The notes: generated from the letters alone by a model not told the origin. A DNA stretch of 64,000 bases from JAYPWI01 sp964629575 (GCA_964629575.1 CAZVUM010000012.1:19219-83218), one strand, 5' to 3'; positions 8,778-16,560 are shown, numbered from the stretch's first letter. Numbers and translations are program-made.

Positions 8778-9203
8778 TCATGACGAACTCGGCTCGCGGG
8801 GCTCGAAATCACCGTATTTCGCGGCCCAGACACCGGCGAGGCCCAGCGCAAAGGTCGGGGCGAGCACCCCGAACGCTACGAGGGTGTACAGCTGCAGCGC
8901 CGCGGCGGCGATCGAGACGACGCACTGCGTCGCGAAGTAGCCGAGGAGCGACCGACGGATCTCACGCGGGGCGCATCCCTGCAACAGGAAGAGGCCGGGC
9001 ACGCTGACAACCTCCGCGCGGCTCCTTCGGAGTCCGAGCAGAAACGCGGCGCCCATGAGAGCGATGCCGGCGAAGAACATGACGAGCGACACCACCGCAA
9101 CCACAGGACCGAGTCCGTCGGGTGCGAGGACGCCGCCGACGAGGACGGCGGTGAGAAGCACCGTCGAACGCCCGGCGAGCGCGATGATCCGCTCGCTCGT
9201 CAT
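8778..9203 (-). CDS. Small integral membrane protein, function unknown
   Basis: A 141-residue protein with three or four hydrophobic segments (about 12-35, 40-60, 85-105, 110-128), a short Arg-rich loop (LRRSRAEV) and a charged tail (DFEPREPSSS). The ATG overlaps the stop of the GT4 gene upstream by four bases (ATGA), so it belongs to the queG-pimB operon. Its place behind a PIM-type mannosyltransferase suggests a role in envelope lipid or glycolipid handling, which is inference only. Confidence 0.72.
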   Translation of the reverse strand: MTSERIIALAGRSTVLLTAVLVGGVLAPDGLGPVVAVVSLVMFFAGIALMGAAFLLGLRRSRAEVVSVPGLFLLQGCAPREIRRSLLGYFATQCVVSIAAAALQLYTLVAFGVLAPTFALGLAGVWAAKYGDFEPREPSSS

Positions 9204-10318
9204 CGCACCACCTCCAGCGCCGCGGCCAACCGATCGGCCAGATGGTCGTAGCTGAAGCTCTCGACCGCCCTGCGCCGGCTCTCGATCGACATCGAGAGCC
9301 GAAGCTGCGGGTCGACGAGGATCCGGCCCAGAGCAGCGGCGATGGCCGATGCCTGCGACGGGTCGTCGACGATCACACCCGTCACGCCTTCGAGCACCGC
9401 TTCGTGCGCGCCGCCCGACCGTCCGGCGACCTGCGGGACCCCGGCTGCCGCCGCCTCCACGAACACGATGCCGAAACCCTCCTGCTCCAGCCCACCCCAC
9501 CTGGTACGGCACGGCATCGCGAACGCGTCACCCATCCCGAAGACGGCCGGGAGTTCGTCGTCGGGGACTCGCCCCAGGAAGCTGACGATCGCCGATCCGG
9601 CATCGAGGCGCTCGAGGCGCCGTCGATCGCGCCCGGCGCCCGAGATCGCCAACTGCAGCCCAGGAACGCGCGGCGCCAGCTCGGCGCATGCGGCGATGAG
9701 CTGGTCGAACCCCTTCCGCGGCACCAACCGGCTCACTGCGACCACGAGCGGCCCGTCGTCGAGGCCGTACGTGCGCCGCGCCGCGGCGACCTCGGCGGGC
9801 GCGAGCGGGCGGAATCGCTCAGTGTCGACCCCCGGAGGGATCTCGACGGTTGGCAGGGCGCGTCCCGCTGCGCGCTCGGCCTCCGCGGCCGCGTACCCGC
9901 CGGCAGACACCACCAGCCGGGCGCCCTTGAGAACCCTGCCGAGGGCCTGACGGGAGACAGGAAGCCGGCCTGGCACCGTCACTTCAGCGCCGTGGAGCAC
10001 GACACCATAGGGAATGCCGAGCGACGGACCGAGGTGGCCGAGAGGCAGCGCCGGGTCGAGCATGACGAGCTCGGCACCGACCTCGTGAGCGAGGGTGCGG
10101 ATCCGCCGCGCGACGCCCGGGTGCGGGAGCAGGACCTTGTCTCTGTCGCGCACGACCCGAAACGGCTGCGCTGCGTCGAACTCTTCGGCCCCCCGGTACG
10201 GGGTGGTCATCACGACGACGTCGTCGGCGGGGAGCCTGCGCCACAGTTCCCACAGGTAGTTCTGGATGCCGCCGATCTTGGGCGGGAAGTCGTTGGTGAC
10301 CAGAAGGTGCCGGGTCAC
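9200..10318 (-). CDS. pimB: GT4 glycosyltransferase, PimB-like mannosyltransferase
   Basis: GT-B fold retaining glycosyltransferase of 372 residues starting GTG (MTRHLLVTNDFPPKIGGIQ). GGIQNYLWEL is the N-domain loop; HGAEVTVPGR, VSRLVPRKGFD (about 200) and the EQEGFGIVFVEAAAAGVPQ donor-binding motif (about 290-309) match mycobacterial PimB' (Rv2188c), which adds the second mannose of phosphatidylinositol mannosides from GDP-mannose. Start chosen at the GTG overlapping the QueG stop (GTGA). Acceptor and sugar are inferred from similarity and from synteny with the Rv2184c-Rv2188c region. Confidence 0.83.
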   Translation of the reverse strand: MTRHLLVTNDFPPKIGGIQNYLWELWRRLPADDVVVMTTPYRGAEEFDAAQPFRVVRDRDKVLLPHPGVARRIRTLAHEVGAELVMLDPALPLGHLGPSLGIPYGVVLHGAEVTVPGRLPVSRQALGRVLKGARLVVSAGGYAAAEAERAAGRALPTVEIPPGVDTERFRPLAPAEVAAARRTYGLDDGPLVVAVSRLVPRKGFDQLIAACAELAPRVPGLQLAISGAGRDRRRLERLDAGSAIVSFLGRVPDDELPAVFGMGDAFAMPCRTRWGGLEQEGFGIVFVEAAAAGVPQVAGRSGGAHEAVLEGVTGVIVDDPSQASAIAAALGRILVDPQLRLSMSIESRRRAVESFSYDHLADRLAAALEVVR

Positions 10319-11457
10319 CGCCGACTCCTCTGGCCGACCAGCGCGACTTCGGCCGCGGCGAATCCATCCGGGTCGTCCTCGGTGAACGCGGGGTCGGCCA
10401 GGGCCCTGTCGACCAGATCGTCGAAGCCCATCTCCGCTGCCGCCCAGAGCGCATGGCCTCGAACGAGCGGCGAGCCATCGAGCAGGCGGGCGAGAAGATC
10501 CCGAGCGGTCGAGGACTGCTCGGCGGACAGATCGACGCCACTGTTCGCCAGGGCGACCAGCGCGTTGCGACGGAGGTAGTCGGGTTGCCGACGCGGCACG
10601 TACCAATGCCCGTACGCGCCCATCAGCTCGTCGTCGCCGCACGCCAACAACTCGAAGAGGTCGACGGGCCCGTTGAGCGGTGGCGCCACGACGTGGAGCG
10701 GGTCGGCCCGATCGTTCACCGGACACACGACCTGACAGTCGTCGCAGCCATAGATCCGCCGGCCGAGAGCGCGGCGGTGCTCGGGCGGAAACCGCCCGGT
10801 CGCCTGAACGAGCCACGCGAGACACCGGTTGGCGTCGAGGACTCCCGACGTGTCCAGCGCGCCCGTCGGACACTCGACCTGACACCGGCGGCAGCTCCCG
10901 CACCCGTCGTCGAGTGGAGCGTTCTCGAGCGCGAGAACGGCGTCGGTCACCACAGCACCGATGACGGTCCAGGATCCGAGCTCGGGGTGCAGAAGCATCG
11001 TGTTTCGCCCCAGCCAACCCAGTCCCGCCCGAGCAGCCACCGCCCGATCGACCAACCGGTTGTCGTCCATCACCACATGCGCGTCGTAGCCCTCGTCGCC
11101 GAGAATTTCGGCCATCGCATCGAGCGCCACACCCAGCTGGGCGTACTCGTCGTGACGCACATAGCTCGCCACCTCTGCGCTCGCCGGTCCGACAGAGGGA
11201 GTCTTCGCCTCGTACCGGCGCAGAGCGACCACAACCGACTTCGCATCCGCCATGATCCGGCGCGGGGTCGTCGAGCGCTCCGGGTGCCCATAGGTGAAAT
11301 GCATCCCCGCGTGAAGGCCGGCCGCCTTGCGCTCCTCGATGGCCACGCGAGCCTCGTCGAGCGGCTCTGCAGATGTCACCGACACCGCATCCGCGCCGCG
11401 TTGGAGCGCCGCCTCGCGCAGCTCGCGCAAAAGGTCTGAACCGCCGGCAGACGACAC
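10315..11457 (-). CDS. queG: Epoxyqueuosine reductase QueG
   Basis: Cobalamin-dependent iron-sulfur reductase doing the last step of queuosine tRNA modification. The 380-residue protein has the N-terminal cobalamin-binding half (GLHAGMHFTYGHPERSTTP; VMDDNRLVDRAVAARAGLG), then two 4Fe-4S motifs: CGSCRRCQVECPTGA near 200 and GCDDCQVVCPV near 245, followed by a HEAT-like C-terminus. Start GTG 11457. Coupled to the GT4 gene by a GTGA overlap. No other queuosine genes are in the window. Confidence 0.92.
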   Translation of the reverse strand: MSSAGGSDLLRELREAALQRGADAVSVTSAEPLDEARVAIEERKAAGLHAGMHFTYGHPERSTTPRRIMADAKSVVVALRRYEAKTPSVGPASAEVASYVRHDEYAQLGVALDAMAEILGDEGYDAHVVMDDNRLVDRAVAARAGLGWLGRNTMLLHPELGSWTVIGAVVTDAVLALENAPLDDGCGSCRRCQVECPTGALDTSGVLDANRCLAWLVQATGRFPPEHRRALGRRIYGCDDCQVVCPVNDRADPLHVVAPPLNGPVDLFELLACGDDELMGAYGHWYVPRRQPDYLRRNALVALANSGVDLSAEQSSTARDLLARLLDGSPLVRGHALWAAAEMGFDDLVDRALADPAFTEDDPDGFAAAEVALVGQRSRR

Positions 11458-11502
11458 CGCCTCATGGTCGCGTGCCCGCCCCCGCAGAGTGAACTCCGCA
11501 GG

Positions 11503-11739
11503 TCAGCGCGCCGGCTGGTGACGCAGCTCCGGCACCAGCCCACCATCACCCAGCGTCCTCAACGCACGCACCTCAGCCAGATCGATCACCACCGCCGTTG
11601 CCTCCGTGCGGCACAAGAACGACACCACACAGTCCTGACAGACATCGGTGCCCTGCATCTCACACAGATCGCAGTCGATCACCATCGCGTCCACCATCGC
11701 GTCCACCATCGCGTCCTCGGTCGTGCCACTGGTGCCCAT
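11503..11739 (-). CDS. Cys-rich conserved actinobacterial small protein
   Basis: A 78-residue protein of unknown function. Start ATG 11739 is supported by AGGAGG at 11745-11750, 5 bases upstream. The core MVIDCDLCEMQGTDVCQDC followed by a further Cys (SFLC) gives a CxxC...CxxC..C pattern suited to a zinc site; then a basic tail. The N-terminus contains a duplicated MVDA coded by a 12-bp tandem DNA repeat (11690-11712), so the start of the protein is variable in nature. I recall similar CDLCEM..TDVC proteins in many actinobacteria. It is the first gene of the leftward operon with queG (45-bp gap). Confidence 0.8.
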   Translation of the reverse strand: MGTSGTTEDAMVDAMVDAMVIDCDLCEMQGTDVCQDCVVSFLCRTEATAVVIDLAEVRALRTLGDGGLVPELRHQPAR

Positions 11740-11820
11740 CTCGGCCTCCTGTCGCCGCCTGTTGGGGTCAGGGATGCGACGACGAGCCACAGGCTACGAA
11801 CGGGGTGTGACAGCCTCATC

Positions 11821-11894
11821 GCCGCAATCGTCGTCGCTTCGCTCCTCCTCTGCTGTCACTCGCCGCAATCGTCGTCGCTTCGCTCCTCCTCTGC
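11821..11894. repeat. 41-bp tandem repeat, left block (next to assembly gap)
   Basis: Copies of a 41-bp unit beginning GCCGCAATCGTCGTCGC start at 11821 and 11862; the second is cut by the run of N. Unit copies are identical where they can be compared. Period 41 is not a multiple of three, so the array shifts reading frame each copy and is not protein-coding. Confidence 0.95.
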
Positions 11895-11994
11895 NNNNNN
11901 NNNNNNNNNNNNNNNNNNNNNNNNNNNNNNNNNNNNNNNNNNNNNNNNNNNNNNNNNNNNNNNNNNNNNNNNNNNNNNNNNNNNNNNNNNNNNN
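11895..11994. other. 100-N assembly gap
   Basis: Exactly 100 N, the conventional size for a scaffold gap of unknown length. Both flanks are the same 41-bp repeat, so the gap is almost certainly a longer array the assembler could not resolve. Confidence 0.98.
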
Positions 11995-12090
11995 CGCTCC
12001 TCCTCTGCTGTCACTCGCCGCAATCGTCGTCGCTTCGCTCCTCCTCTGCTGTCACTCGCCGCAATCGTCGTCGCTTCGCTCCTCCTCTGC
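11995..12090. repeat. 41-bp tandem repeat, right block
   Basis: A partial copy at 11995-12016, then copies starting 12017 and 12058, the last ending at 12090. Same unit as the left block. No unique spacers separate the copies. Confidence 0.95.
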
Positions 12091-12097
12091 GGAATGC

Positions 12098-12142
12098 TTC
12101 ACCCGGGCTTCACTGCACGGCCGTTCACCGGGGCTTCACTGC
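12098..12142. repeat. 19-bp near-identical pair, 26-bp period
   Basis: TTCACCCGGGCTTCACTGC at 12098-12116 and TTCACCGGGGCTTCACTGC at 12124-12142 differ at one base. They directly follow the 41-bp array. With the array, the gap and the leader to 12342 they fill the gene-free stretch 11740-12342. Confidence 0.8.
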
Positions 12143-12245
12143 GGAGTCGTTTTGACCTTTTGGGAGCGTGGGCGCCCGGATACCGGGCGCTGGCGCGCCC
12201 GAAAGGGATAGGGACGAGCGCTGACATACCCAGAATCGGGGCGAC

Positions 12246-12251
12246 TACCCT
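12246..12251 (+). promoter_or_regulatory. Possible -10 box of the Ser/Thr kinase
   Basis: TACCCT, about 92 bases before the kinase ATG. It has the same sequence as the -10 box proposed for the DnaQ/UvrC-like gene, but here would leave an ~85-base leader. Confidence 0.3.
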
Positions 12252-12342
12252 GGCAATCGGCGCCGGGGCCTCACCTCCACGGTGTCCAACGCCGATCGGA
12301 AGTCACGGCGGTCACAACGGGAGCGGCGCAAGCCACAACACC

Positions 12343-13236
12343 ATGTTCGGCAACGAGGCAGACGTCTGGGTCGGTCGGCAATACGGCCCGTACCAGATCA
12401 CCGAGCTGCTCGGACGCGGCACCGTGTCGCACGTCTACCGGGCCGAGACCCGCGACCGCGGCGAGGTCGCTCTCAAGGTGCTCACCCCCTTCGCTGAGGC
12501 GCGGGCCGAGGTTCGAGCGCTGTTCGAGCAGGAATACGAGCTCATGGCTCGGCTCGAACACCCCAACGTGCTCGCCGTGTTCCAGGCCGGAGTGATCGCC
12601 CAGACCCACTACATGGAGATCGAGCTCATCGAGGGCGAGACCGTGTGGGACAAGGTGCAGCGCAAGGGTCGCCTCACCGTTGCCGAGAGCGTGCGCATCG
12701 TGCAGCAGATCTGCTCCGCGCTCGACCACGTTCACTCCCACCGCATCGTCCACCGCGACGTCAAGCCGTCCAACATCATGCTCGCCCCCCAACCCGACGA
12801 CGAGCTCGACCGCTCGGTTCTTTTCGACTTCGGCCTCTCGCACGACCTCGACGGCCCCCCGCCGCCCGAAGGCCGGGTCTTTGGTTCGCCGCTCTTTCTG
12901 GCTCCCGAACAGGCCGTCGCCGGACCCGTCGATGCACGGACCGACCTGTATGCCCTGGGCGCGACCCTGTACCGCTTGACCGTCGGCGCAGCGCCCTTCT
13001 ACGGCGACCGCAACGAGTTGCTTCACGCTCACGTGAAGCTCAGCCCGCCCGATCCGCGGGACAGAGGCGTGGCGCCGGACCTGTCCGACATCATCCTCCA
13101 GGCAATGTCGAAGGATCCGGCCGAGCGTTTCCAGACGGGCACCGACCTCGCCGCGGCTCTCGCCGGCGTCGAGATCCCAGACGAGGCCCCAACGGAGAAG
13201 AAGGGGCTGCTTCGCCGCCTCGGCAACCGACCCTGA
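12343..13236 (+). CDS. Small soluble Hanks-type Ser/Thr protein kinase
   Basis: 297 residues that are almost only kinase domain. ATP loop GRGTVSHVYRAE near 26, the conserved Lys in VALKVL near 44, catalytic HRDVKPSNIM near 139, DFGLS (Mg2+ Asp) near 165, activation segment FGSPLFLAPEQA near 185. No transmembrane helix and no PASTA repeats, so it differs from PknB and is probably cytosolic; the short basic tail (KKGLLRRLGNRP) is the only extra. Start ATG 12343 places the P-loop at the usual distance; an open frame continues upstream into the repeat array and is not coding. Its stop codon overlaps the first SOS box of the next gene. Confidence 0.88.
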   Translation: MFGNEADVWVGRQYGPYQITELLGRGTVSHVYRAETRDRGEVALKVLTPFAEARAEVRALFEQEYELMARLEHPNVLAVFQAGVIAQTHYMEIELIEGETVWDKVQRKGRLTVAESVRIVQQICSALDHVHSHRIVHRDVKPSNIMLAPQPDDELDRSVLFDFGLSHDLDGPPPPEGRVFGSPLFLAPEQAVAGPVDARTDLYALGATLYRLTVGAAPFYGDRNELLHAHVKLSPPDPRDRGVAPDLSDIILQAMSKDPAERFQTGTDLAAALAGVEIPDEAPTEKKGLLRRLGNRP

Positions 13237-13248
13237 ACACATGTTCGA
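13234..13248. promoter_or_regulatory. LexA (SOS) box 1
   Basis: TGAAC-ACAT-GTTCGA fits the Gram-positive/actinobacterial LexA consensus CGAAC-N4-GTTCG (one flank mismatch). It overlaps the stop codon of the kinase gene and lies about 30 bp upstream of the proposed -10 of the DnaQ/UvrC-like gene. Confidence 0.75.
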
Positions 13249-13251
13249 TTC

Positions 13252-13267
13252 GCGAACACATGTTCGC
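13252..13267. promoter_or_regulatory. LexA (SOS) box 2
   Basis: GCGAAC-ACAT-GTTCGC: perfect 6-bp inverted arms around the same ACAT centre, 19 bp from box 1, ending at the base before the TACCCT -10 element. A repressor here would block the promoter. Confidence 0.82.
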
Positions 13268-13273
13268 TACCCT
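13268..13273 (+). promoter_or_regulatory. Probable -10 box of the SOS nuclease gene
   Basis: TACCCT immediately after LexA box 2 and 8 bases before GTG 13282; leaderless-type spacing. Confidence 0.6.
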
Positions 13274-13281
13274 CGACCAGG

Positions 13282-15000
13282 GTGGACACACTCTTCGATG
13301 CGTCGCCCCTGACGACAACCGCGACCCCCGCTACCCCCGCTACCCAGCGCTCGCTCGACGACCTGGGTACACCGCTCCGCGAGGTCACGTTCTGCGTGCT
13401 CGACCTCGAGACGACCGGCGGACACCGCACTGACGACACCATCACCGAGATCGGCGCCGTGAAATATCGCGGCGGCGAGCGGCTCGGCACCTTCCAGACA
13501 ATGGTGAATCCGGGGCGGGCGATCCCGCCGGAGATCACTGTTCTCACCGGCATCACCCAGGCAATGGTGATGCGCGCCCCCCGCATCGAGACCGTCTTGC
13601 CGACGTTTCTCGAGTTCCTCGGCGATGCGGTGGTCGTCGGGCACAACGTGAGCTTCGACATGGCCTTCCTCAACGCCGCCCTGCAACGATCGGGGCGACC
13701 ACGGTTGAGCGATCGGCCGATCGACACGCTGGCCCTGGCGAGGCGGCTGCTCGTCGACGAGGTCCCCAACTGCCGACTCGGGACGCTCGCCACCAGACTT
13801 CGACTCCCCAACCAGCCGACACACCGGGCGCTCGACGACGCGCTCGCCACCGCGGACCTGCTTCACCTGCTGCTCGAACGGGCGGGCACGATGGGCGTGC
13901 TCGGGCTCGACGATCTCTACCAACTCCCCAAGATCGGCCAGCATCCGCAGGCCAAGAAGCTGCAGCTCACCGAGCGGCTCCCCCGCGAGCCCGGCGTCTA
14001 CACGTTCCTCGATCGGGACCGCCGCGTGCTCTACGTCGGCAAGGCGGCCAACCTCCGCACCCGTGTTCGCTCCTACTTCTCGGGCGATCGCCGCAAGAAG
14101 GTTGCTCAGCTGCTCCGCGAAACCGAACACATCCAACACGTCGTGTGCCCCGGACCGCTCGAGGCAGAGGTTCTCGAGGTTCGCATGATCCACGAGCACC
14201 AGCCCCGCTTCAATCGACGCTCGAAGACCTGGAGCAAGTACGCCTATCTCAAGATCACCCTCAGCGAGCGCTTTCCACGGCTGTCGGTCGTCGCGGCCGC
14301 CAAGGACGACGGTTGCCTGTACGTGGGCCCGCTTCCGTCTCGGCGATTCGCCAAGCAGGTGGCCGAAGCCATCGAGTCCGTCGTGCCACTGCGGCGGTGC
14401 ACCAAGAGGCCGCCCACCAGGCCGGGGGCCCAACGTCCCGGACCGTGCGCATCCGCCCAGATCGGAGTGAGCACCTGCCCGTGCTCGGGGGAGATCTCCG
14501 AAGCCGAGTACCGGGGGATCGTGGATCGGCTGGTGCTCGCGCTCACCCGACGCCACGACCTGCTCCTGCAGCCGCTCAAGGACAAGATGCAGCAGCTCGC
14601 AACCCAGGAGCGATTCGAGGAAGCCGCAGACGTCAGGGATCGGGCGTCGGCCCTCGCCGCGGCCCTGCGGCGCCGCGATCGTGTCGAGAATCTGCGACGC
14701 GCCGGTCGCGTGGTCGTGGAGTTGCCCGGCCGAGGCCGCGCCGAACTTCACGACGGCCGTTTCGTGCGCGCCTGGTCCGACGAGGGGACGCTCCCGCTGC
14801 GCACGACGCCGTGCGCGGCACCCGAGTCAGGACCGCTGCCTCGCGACATCGCAGACGAGGTGTGGTGCGTGGCCGGCTGGCTGGACCAAAAGGCATCCCA
14901 GGTGCGGTTGGTCCACTGCGACAACGGCCTGACATCCGCGTACCCCCCGATCGACACGTTCGAGGCAGGCCCAGGCGTGGGTCGCCGACGAGAGGGCTAA
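13282..15000 (+). CDS. DEDDh exonuclease fused to UvrC-like GIY-YIG endonuclease
   Basis: A 572-residue DNA-repair nuclease. N-half: DnaQ-type 3'-5' exonuclease with Exo I DLETTG at 41-46, Exo II GHNVSFDMAFL near 120, Exo III HRALDDA near 178. C-half: UvrC/Cho-like GIY-YIG domain (REPGVYTFLDRDRRVLYVG near 235, then KAANLRTRVRSYFSG) with a UVR motif near 440 (ERFEEAADVRDRASAL). It lacks the RNase H-like and HhH domains of true UvrC, so like Cho it could make only the 3' incision. Rv2191 of M. tuberculosis has the same layout. GTG start lies behind two LexA boxes. Its TAA shares bases with the convergent trpD stop. Confidence 0.9.
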   Translation: MDTLFDASPLTTTATPATPATQRSLDDLGTPLREVTFCVLDLETTGGHRTDDTITEIGAVKYRGGERLGTFQTMVNPGRAIPPEITVLTGITQAMVMRAPRIETVLPTFLEFLGDAVVVGHNVSFDMAFLNAALQRSGRPRLSDRPIDTLALARRLLVDEVPNCRLGTLATRLRLPNQPTHRALDDALATADLLHLLLERAGTMGVLGLDDLYQLPKIGQHPQAKKLQLTERLPREPGVYTFLDRDRRVLYVGKAANLRTRVRSYFSGDRRKKVAQLLRETEHIQHVVCPGPLEAEVLEVRMIHEHQPRFNRRSKTWSKYAYLKITLSERFPRLSVVAAAKDDGCLYVGPLPSRRFAKQVAEAIESVVPLRRCTKRPPTRPGAQRPGPCASAQIGVSTCPCSGEISEAEYRGIVDRLVLALTRRHDLLLQPLKDKMQQLATQERFEEAADVRDRASALAAALRRRDRVENLRRAGRVVVELPGRGRAELHDGRFVRAWSDEGTLPLRTTPCAAPESGPLPRDIADEVWCVAGWLDQKASQVRLVHCDNGLTSAYPPIDTFEAGPGVGRRREG

Positions 15001-16064
15001 CCGAGCTGCTGGGTCAGGAAGACGACCGCCTCCACCTTCTCAGCCGCCCGGCCGTCGGCGATGGCTGCCCTCGCCGCTTCGAGGCCGGTCTCGAAGTCGG
15101 GCGCCTCGTCGGCCACCACGAGCCCCGCCGCGGCGTTGAGAGCAACGATGTCGGACCGAGCCCCGGTGTCTTCGCCCGAGAAGATCTCGCGCATGATCCG
15201 GACGTTGTCCGCCGGGGTTCCGCCGAGCAGCTCCTCGCGGTTCACCCGCGGCACACCGAGGTTGGTCGGATCCAGTTCTGTGTCGCCGATGAGCTCGCCG
15301 TCGCGGACCTCGTAGATGCGCGTCACATCGGTGGTGGTGATCTCGTCGAGCCGGTCGGCCCCATGGACCACCAGCGCATGCTCGCTGCCCCTGGCGGCCA
15401 AGACTCCGGCGACCCTGGGCGCCATGGCCGGGTCGCTCACGCCAACGACCTGGCGGCGAACCCGACCGGGATGCGACAGCGGTCCGAGGAAGTTGAACGT
15501 CGTCGGTACGCCGAGCTCTGAACGAACGGGCCCCACGAACCGCATCGCCGGATGGAAGGCCTTCGCGAACGCGAACCCGAGGCCGACCTCTGCGACACAG
15601 CGGGCCACGGCGGCGCCATCGAGCTCGACGACCAGGCCGAGAGCGCCCAGGGTGTCGAAGGATCCGCTGCTCGACGAGGCGGCGACAGAACCGTGCTTGC
15701 ACACCGTCGCGCCGGCTGCTGCTGCCACGAAGCACGCCATGGTCGACACGCTCAGGGCGTGCTTGCGCCGACTCGGCGCGCCGCCGCTCCCCACGATGTC
15801 GATGGTTCCGTCCGGGACTTCGAGCGGGGAGGCGTTGTCGAGCATGGCCTCCACGAGGCCCGTGAGCTCGGGAACCGAGCCGCCCTTCATCCCCAGAGCG
15901 ATGATGAACCCCGCGACCTGTGCATCGGTGGCCTCATCGGCGAGGATCGCACCCAGCGCGGCGCGCGACGCACCCGGGCTGAGATCCACCCCGGCGACGA
16001 GGTCGGTCAACACGCCCTTCCAACCGCCGTAGTGATCGAGCGAGCGCACAGGAATCTCAGCCAC
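14997..16064 (-). CDS. trpD: Anthranilate phosphoribosyltransferase-like protein (divergent TrpD)
   Basis: Glycosyltransferase family 3 fold, 355 residues, aligned with TrpD over its length: FIIALGMKGG near 53, VGSGGA at 91-96, STMACFVAAAAGA, VCKHGS at 122-126, TTFNFLGPLSHPG near 190, DEITTTDVTRIYEV. Normal TrpD converts anthranilate and PRPP to phosphoribosyl-anthranilate. Here several PRPP/anthranilate-site residues differ: GTGGD is GSGGA with about three extra residues after it, NIST is SVST, and KHGN is KHGS. Either a relaxed TrpD or a related transferase. No other trp genes nearby. GTG start with TAGATT 6 bases upstream. Next to the DnaQ/UvrC fusion as in M. tuberculosis (Rv2191-Rv2192c). 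Confidence 0.8.
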   Translation of the reverse strand: MAEIPVRSLDHYGGWKGVLTDLVAGVDLSPGASRAALGAILADEATDAQVAGFIIALGMKGGSVPELTGLVEAMLDNASPLEVPDGTIDIVGSGGAPSRRKHALSVSTMACFVAAAAGATVCKHGSVAASSSSGSFDTLGALGLVVELDGAAVARCVAEVGLGFAFAKAFHPAMRFVGPVRSELGVPTTFNFLGPLSHPGRVRRQVVGVSDPAMAPRVAGVLAARGSEHALVVHGADRLDEITTTDVTRIYEVRDGELIGDTELDPTNLGVPRVNREELLGGTPADNVRIMREIFSGEDTGARSDIVALNAAAGLVVADEAPDFETGLEAARAAIADGRAAEKVEAVVFLTQQLG

Positions 16065-16070
16065 GCCGGG

Positions 16071-16076
16071 AATCTA
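16071..16076 (-). promoter_or_regulatory. Probable -10 box of trpD-like gene
   Basis: TAGATT on the minus strand, 6 bases before the GTG start; leaderless-type spacing. Confidence 0.5.
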
Positions 16077-16095
16077 CCGACGCATCACGCCGCCG

Positions 16096-16410
16096 TCAGC
16101 CCTGAATCGCCTGCTCGGCCTCGAGTGCCCTCTGCCTGGCGGCCGCTCGCCGGCGCCGCCGAATGAGGCTGCGGCGTTCACGCTCGGTGGTTCCGCCCCA
16201 GATTCCCTCTTTCTCGCGGACGCTGAGCGCGTGTTCGAGGCACTGGTTGCTGACGTCACACGCAGCGCAGACCGCCTTTGCGGCGGCGATCGCGTCGTCG
16301 TCTTGCGGATAGAACAATTCCGAGGAGAGGCCACGACACGCGGCCAGGTCGTGCCACGTCTTGGCGTGGGTGCCGTCGGCGGTGACTCGCAATGGGGCAA
16401 TGTCGGCCAT
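16096..16410 (-). CDS. WhiB-family iron-sulfur transcription regulator
   Basis: A 104-residue Wbl protein, unique to actinobacteria and their phages. Four cluster cysteines at 25, 48, 51 and 57 (C-X2-C-X5-C in the last three), then the beta-turn GIWGGTTERERR at 69-80 and an Arg-rich DNA-binding tail (SLIRRRRRAAARQR). These proteins bind a 4Fe-4S cluster and sigma factor SigA. Start ATG 16410 gives the usual length; the open frame upstream is non-coding. The subgroup (WhiB1, WhiB2 or other) cannot be set confidently. Confidence 0.93.
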   Translation of the reverse strand: MADIAPLRVTADGTHAKTWHDLAACRGLSSELFYPQDDDAIAAAKAVCAACDVSNQCLEHALSVREKEGIWGGTTERERRSLIRRRRRAAARQRALEAEQAIQG

Positions 16411-16560
16411 CGAGCGGGATTCTTCCCCACCCCGAGCGCCTTGTCCAGAGTGATCGATCGTTTGGTTACCGGGCGGTACATCCCGAGATCCCGGGATTCT
16501 CGGCAATTGAGCCCAGGCCGGCACCGCACTGCGCGGGCGGACATGGGAAACTGGGTGGCG

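Noticed and set aside
11690..11712. 12-bp repeat as a regulatory element
   Set aside because: It lies inside the reading frame of the Cys-rich protein and codes repeated MVDA, so coding duplication explains it.
11821..12090. CRISPR array
   Set aside because: The 41-bp copies are head-to-tail without spacers, and no cas genes are nearby.
11464..12342. Open frame leading into the kinase through the repeats and the N gap
   Set aside because: It translates N as unknown residues and the 41-bp array changes frame each copy; the kinase starts at 12343.
13267..14751. 494-codon minus-strand open frame inside the SOS nuclease gene
   Set aside because: It is antisense to a well-conserved gene; long antisense frames are common at this GC content, and its translation shows no known motif.
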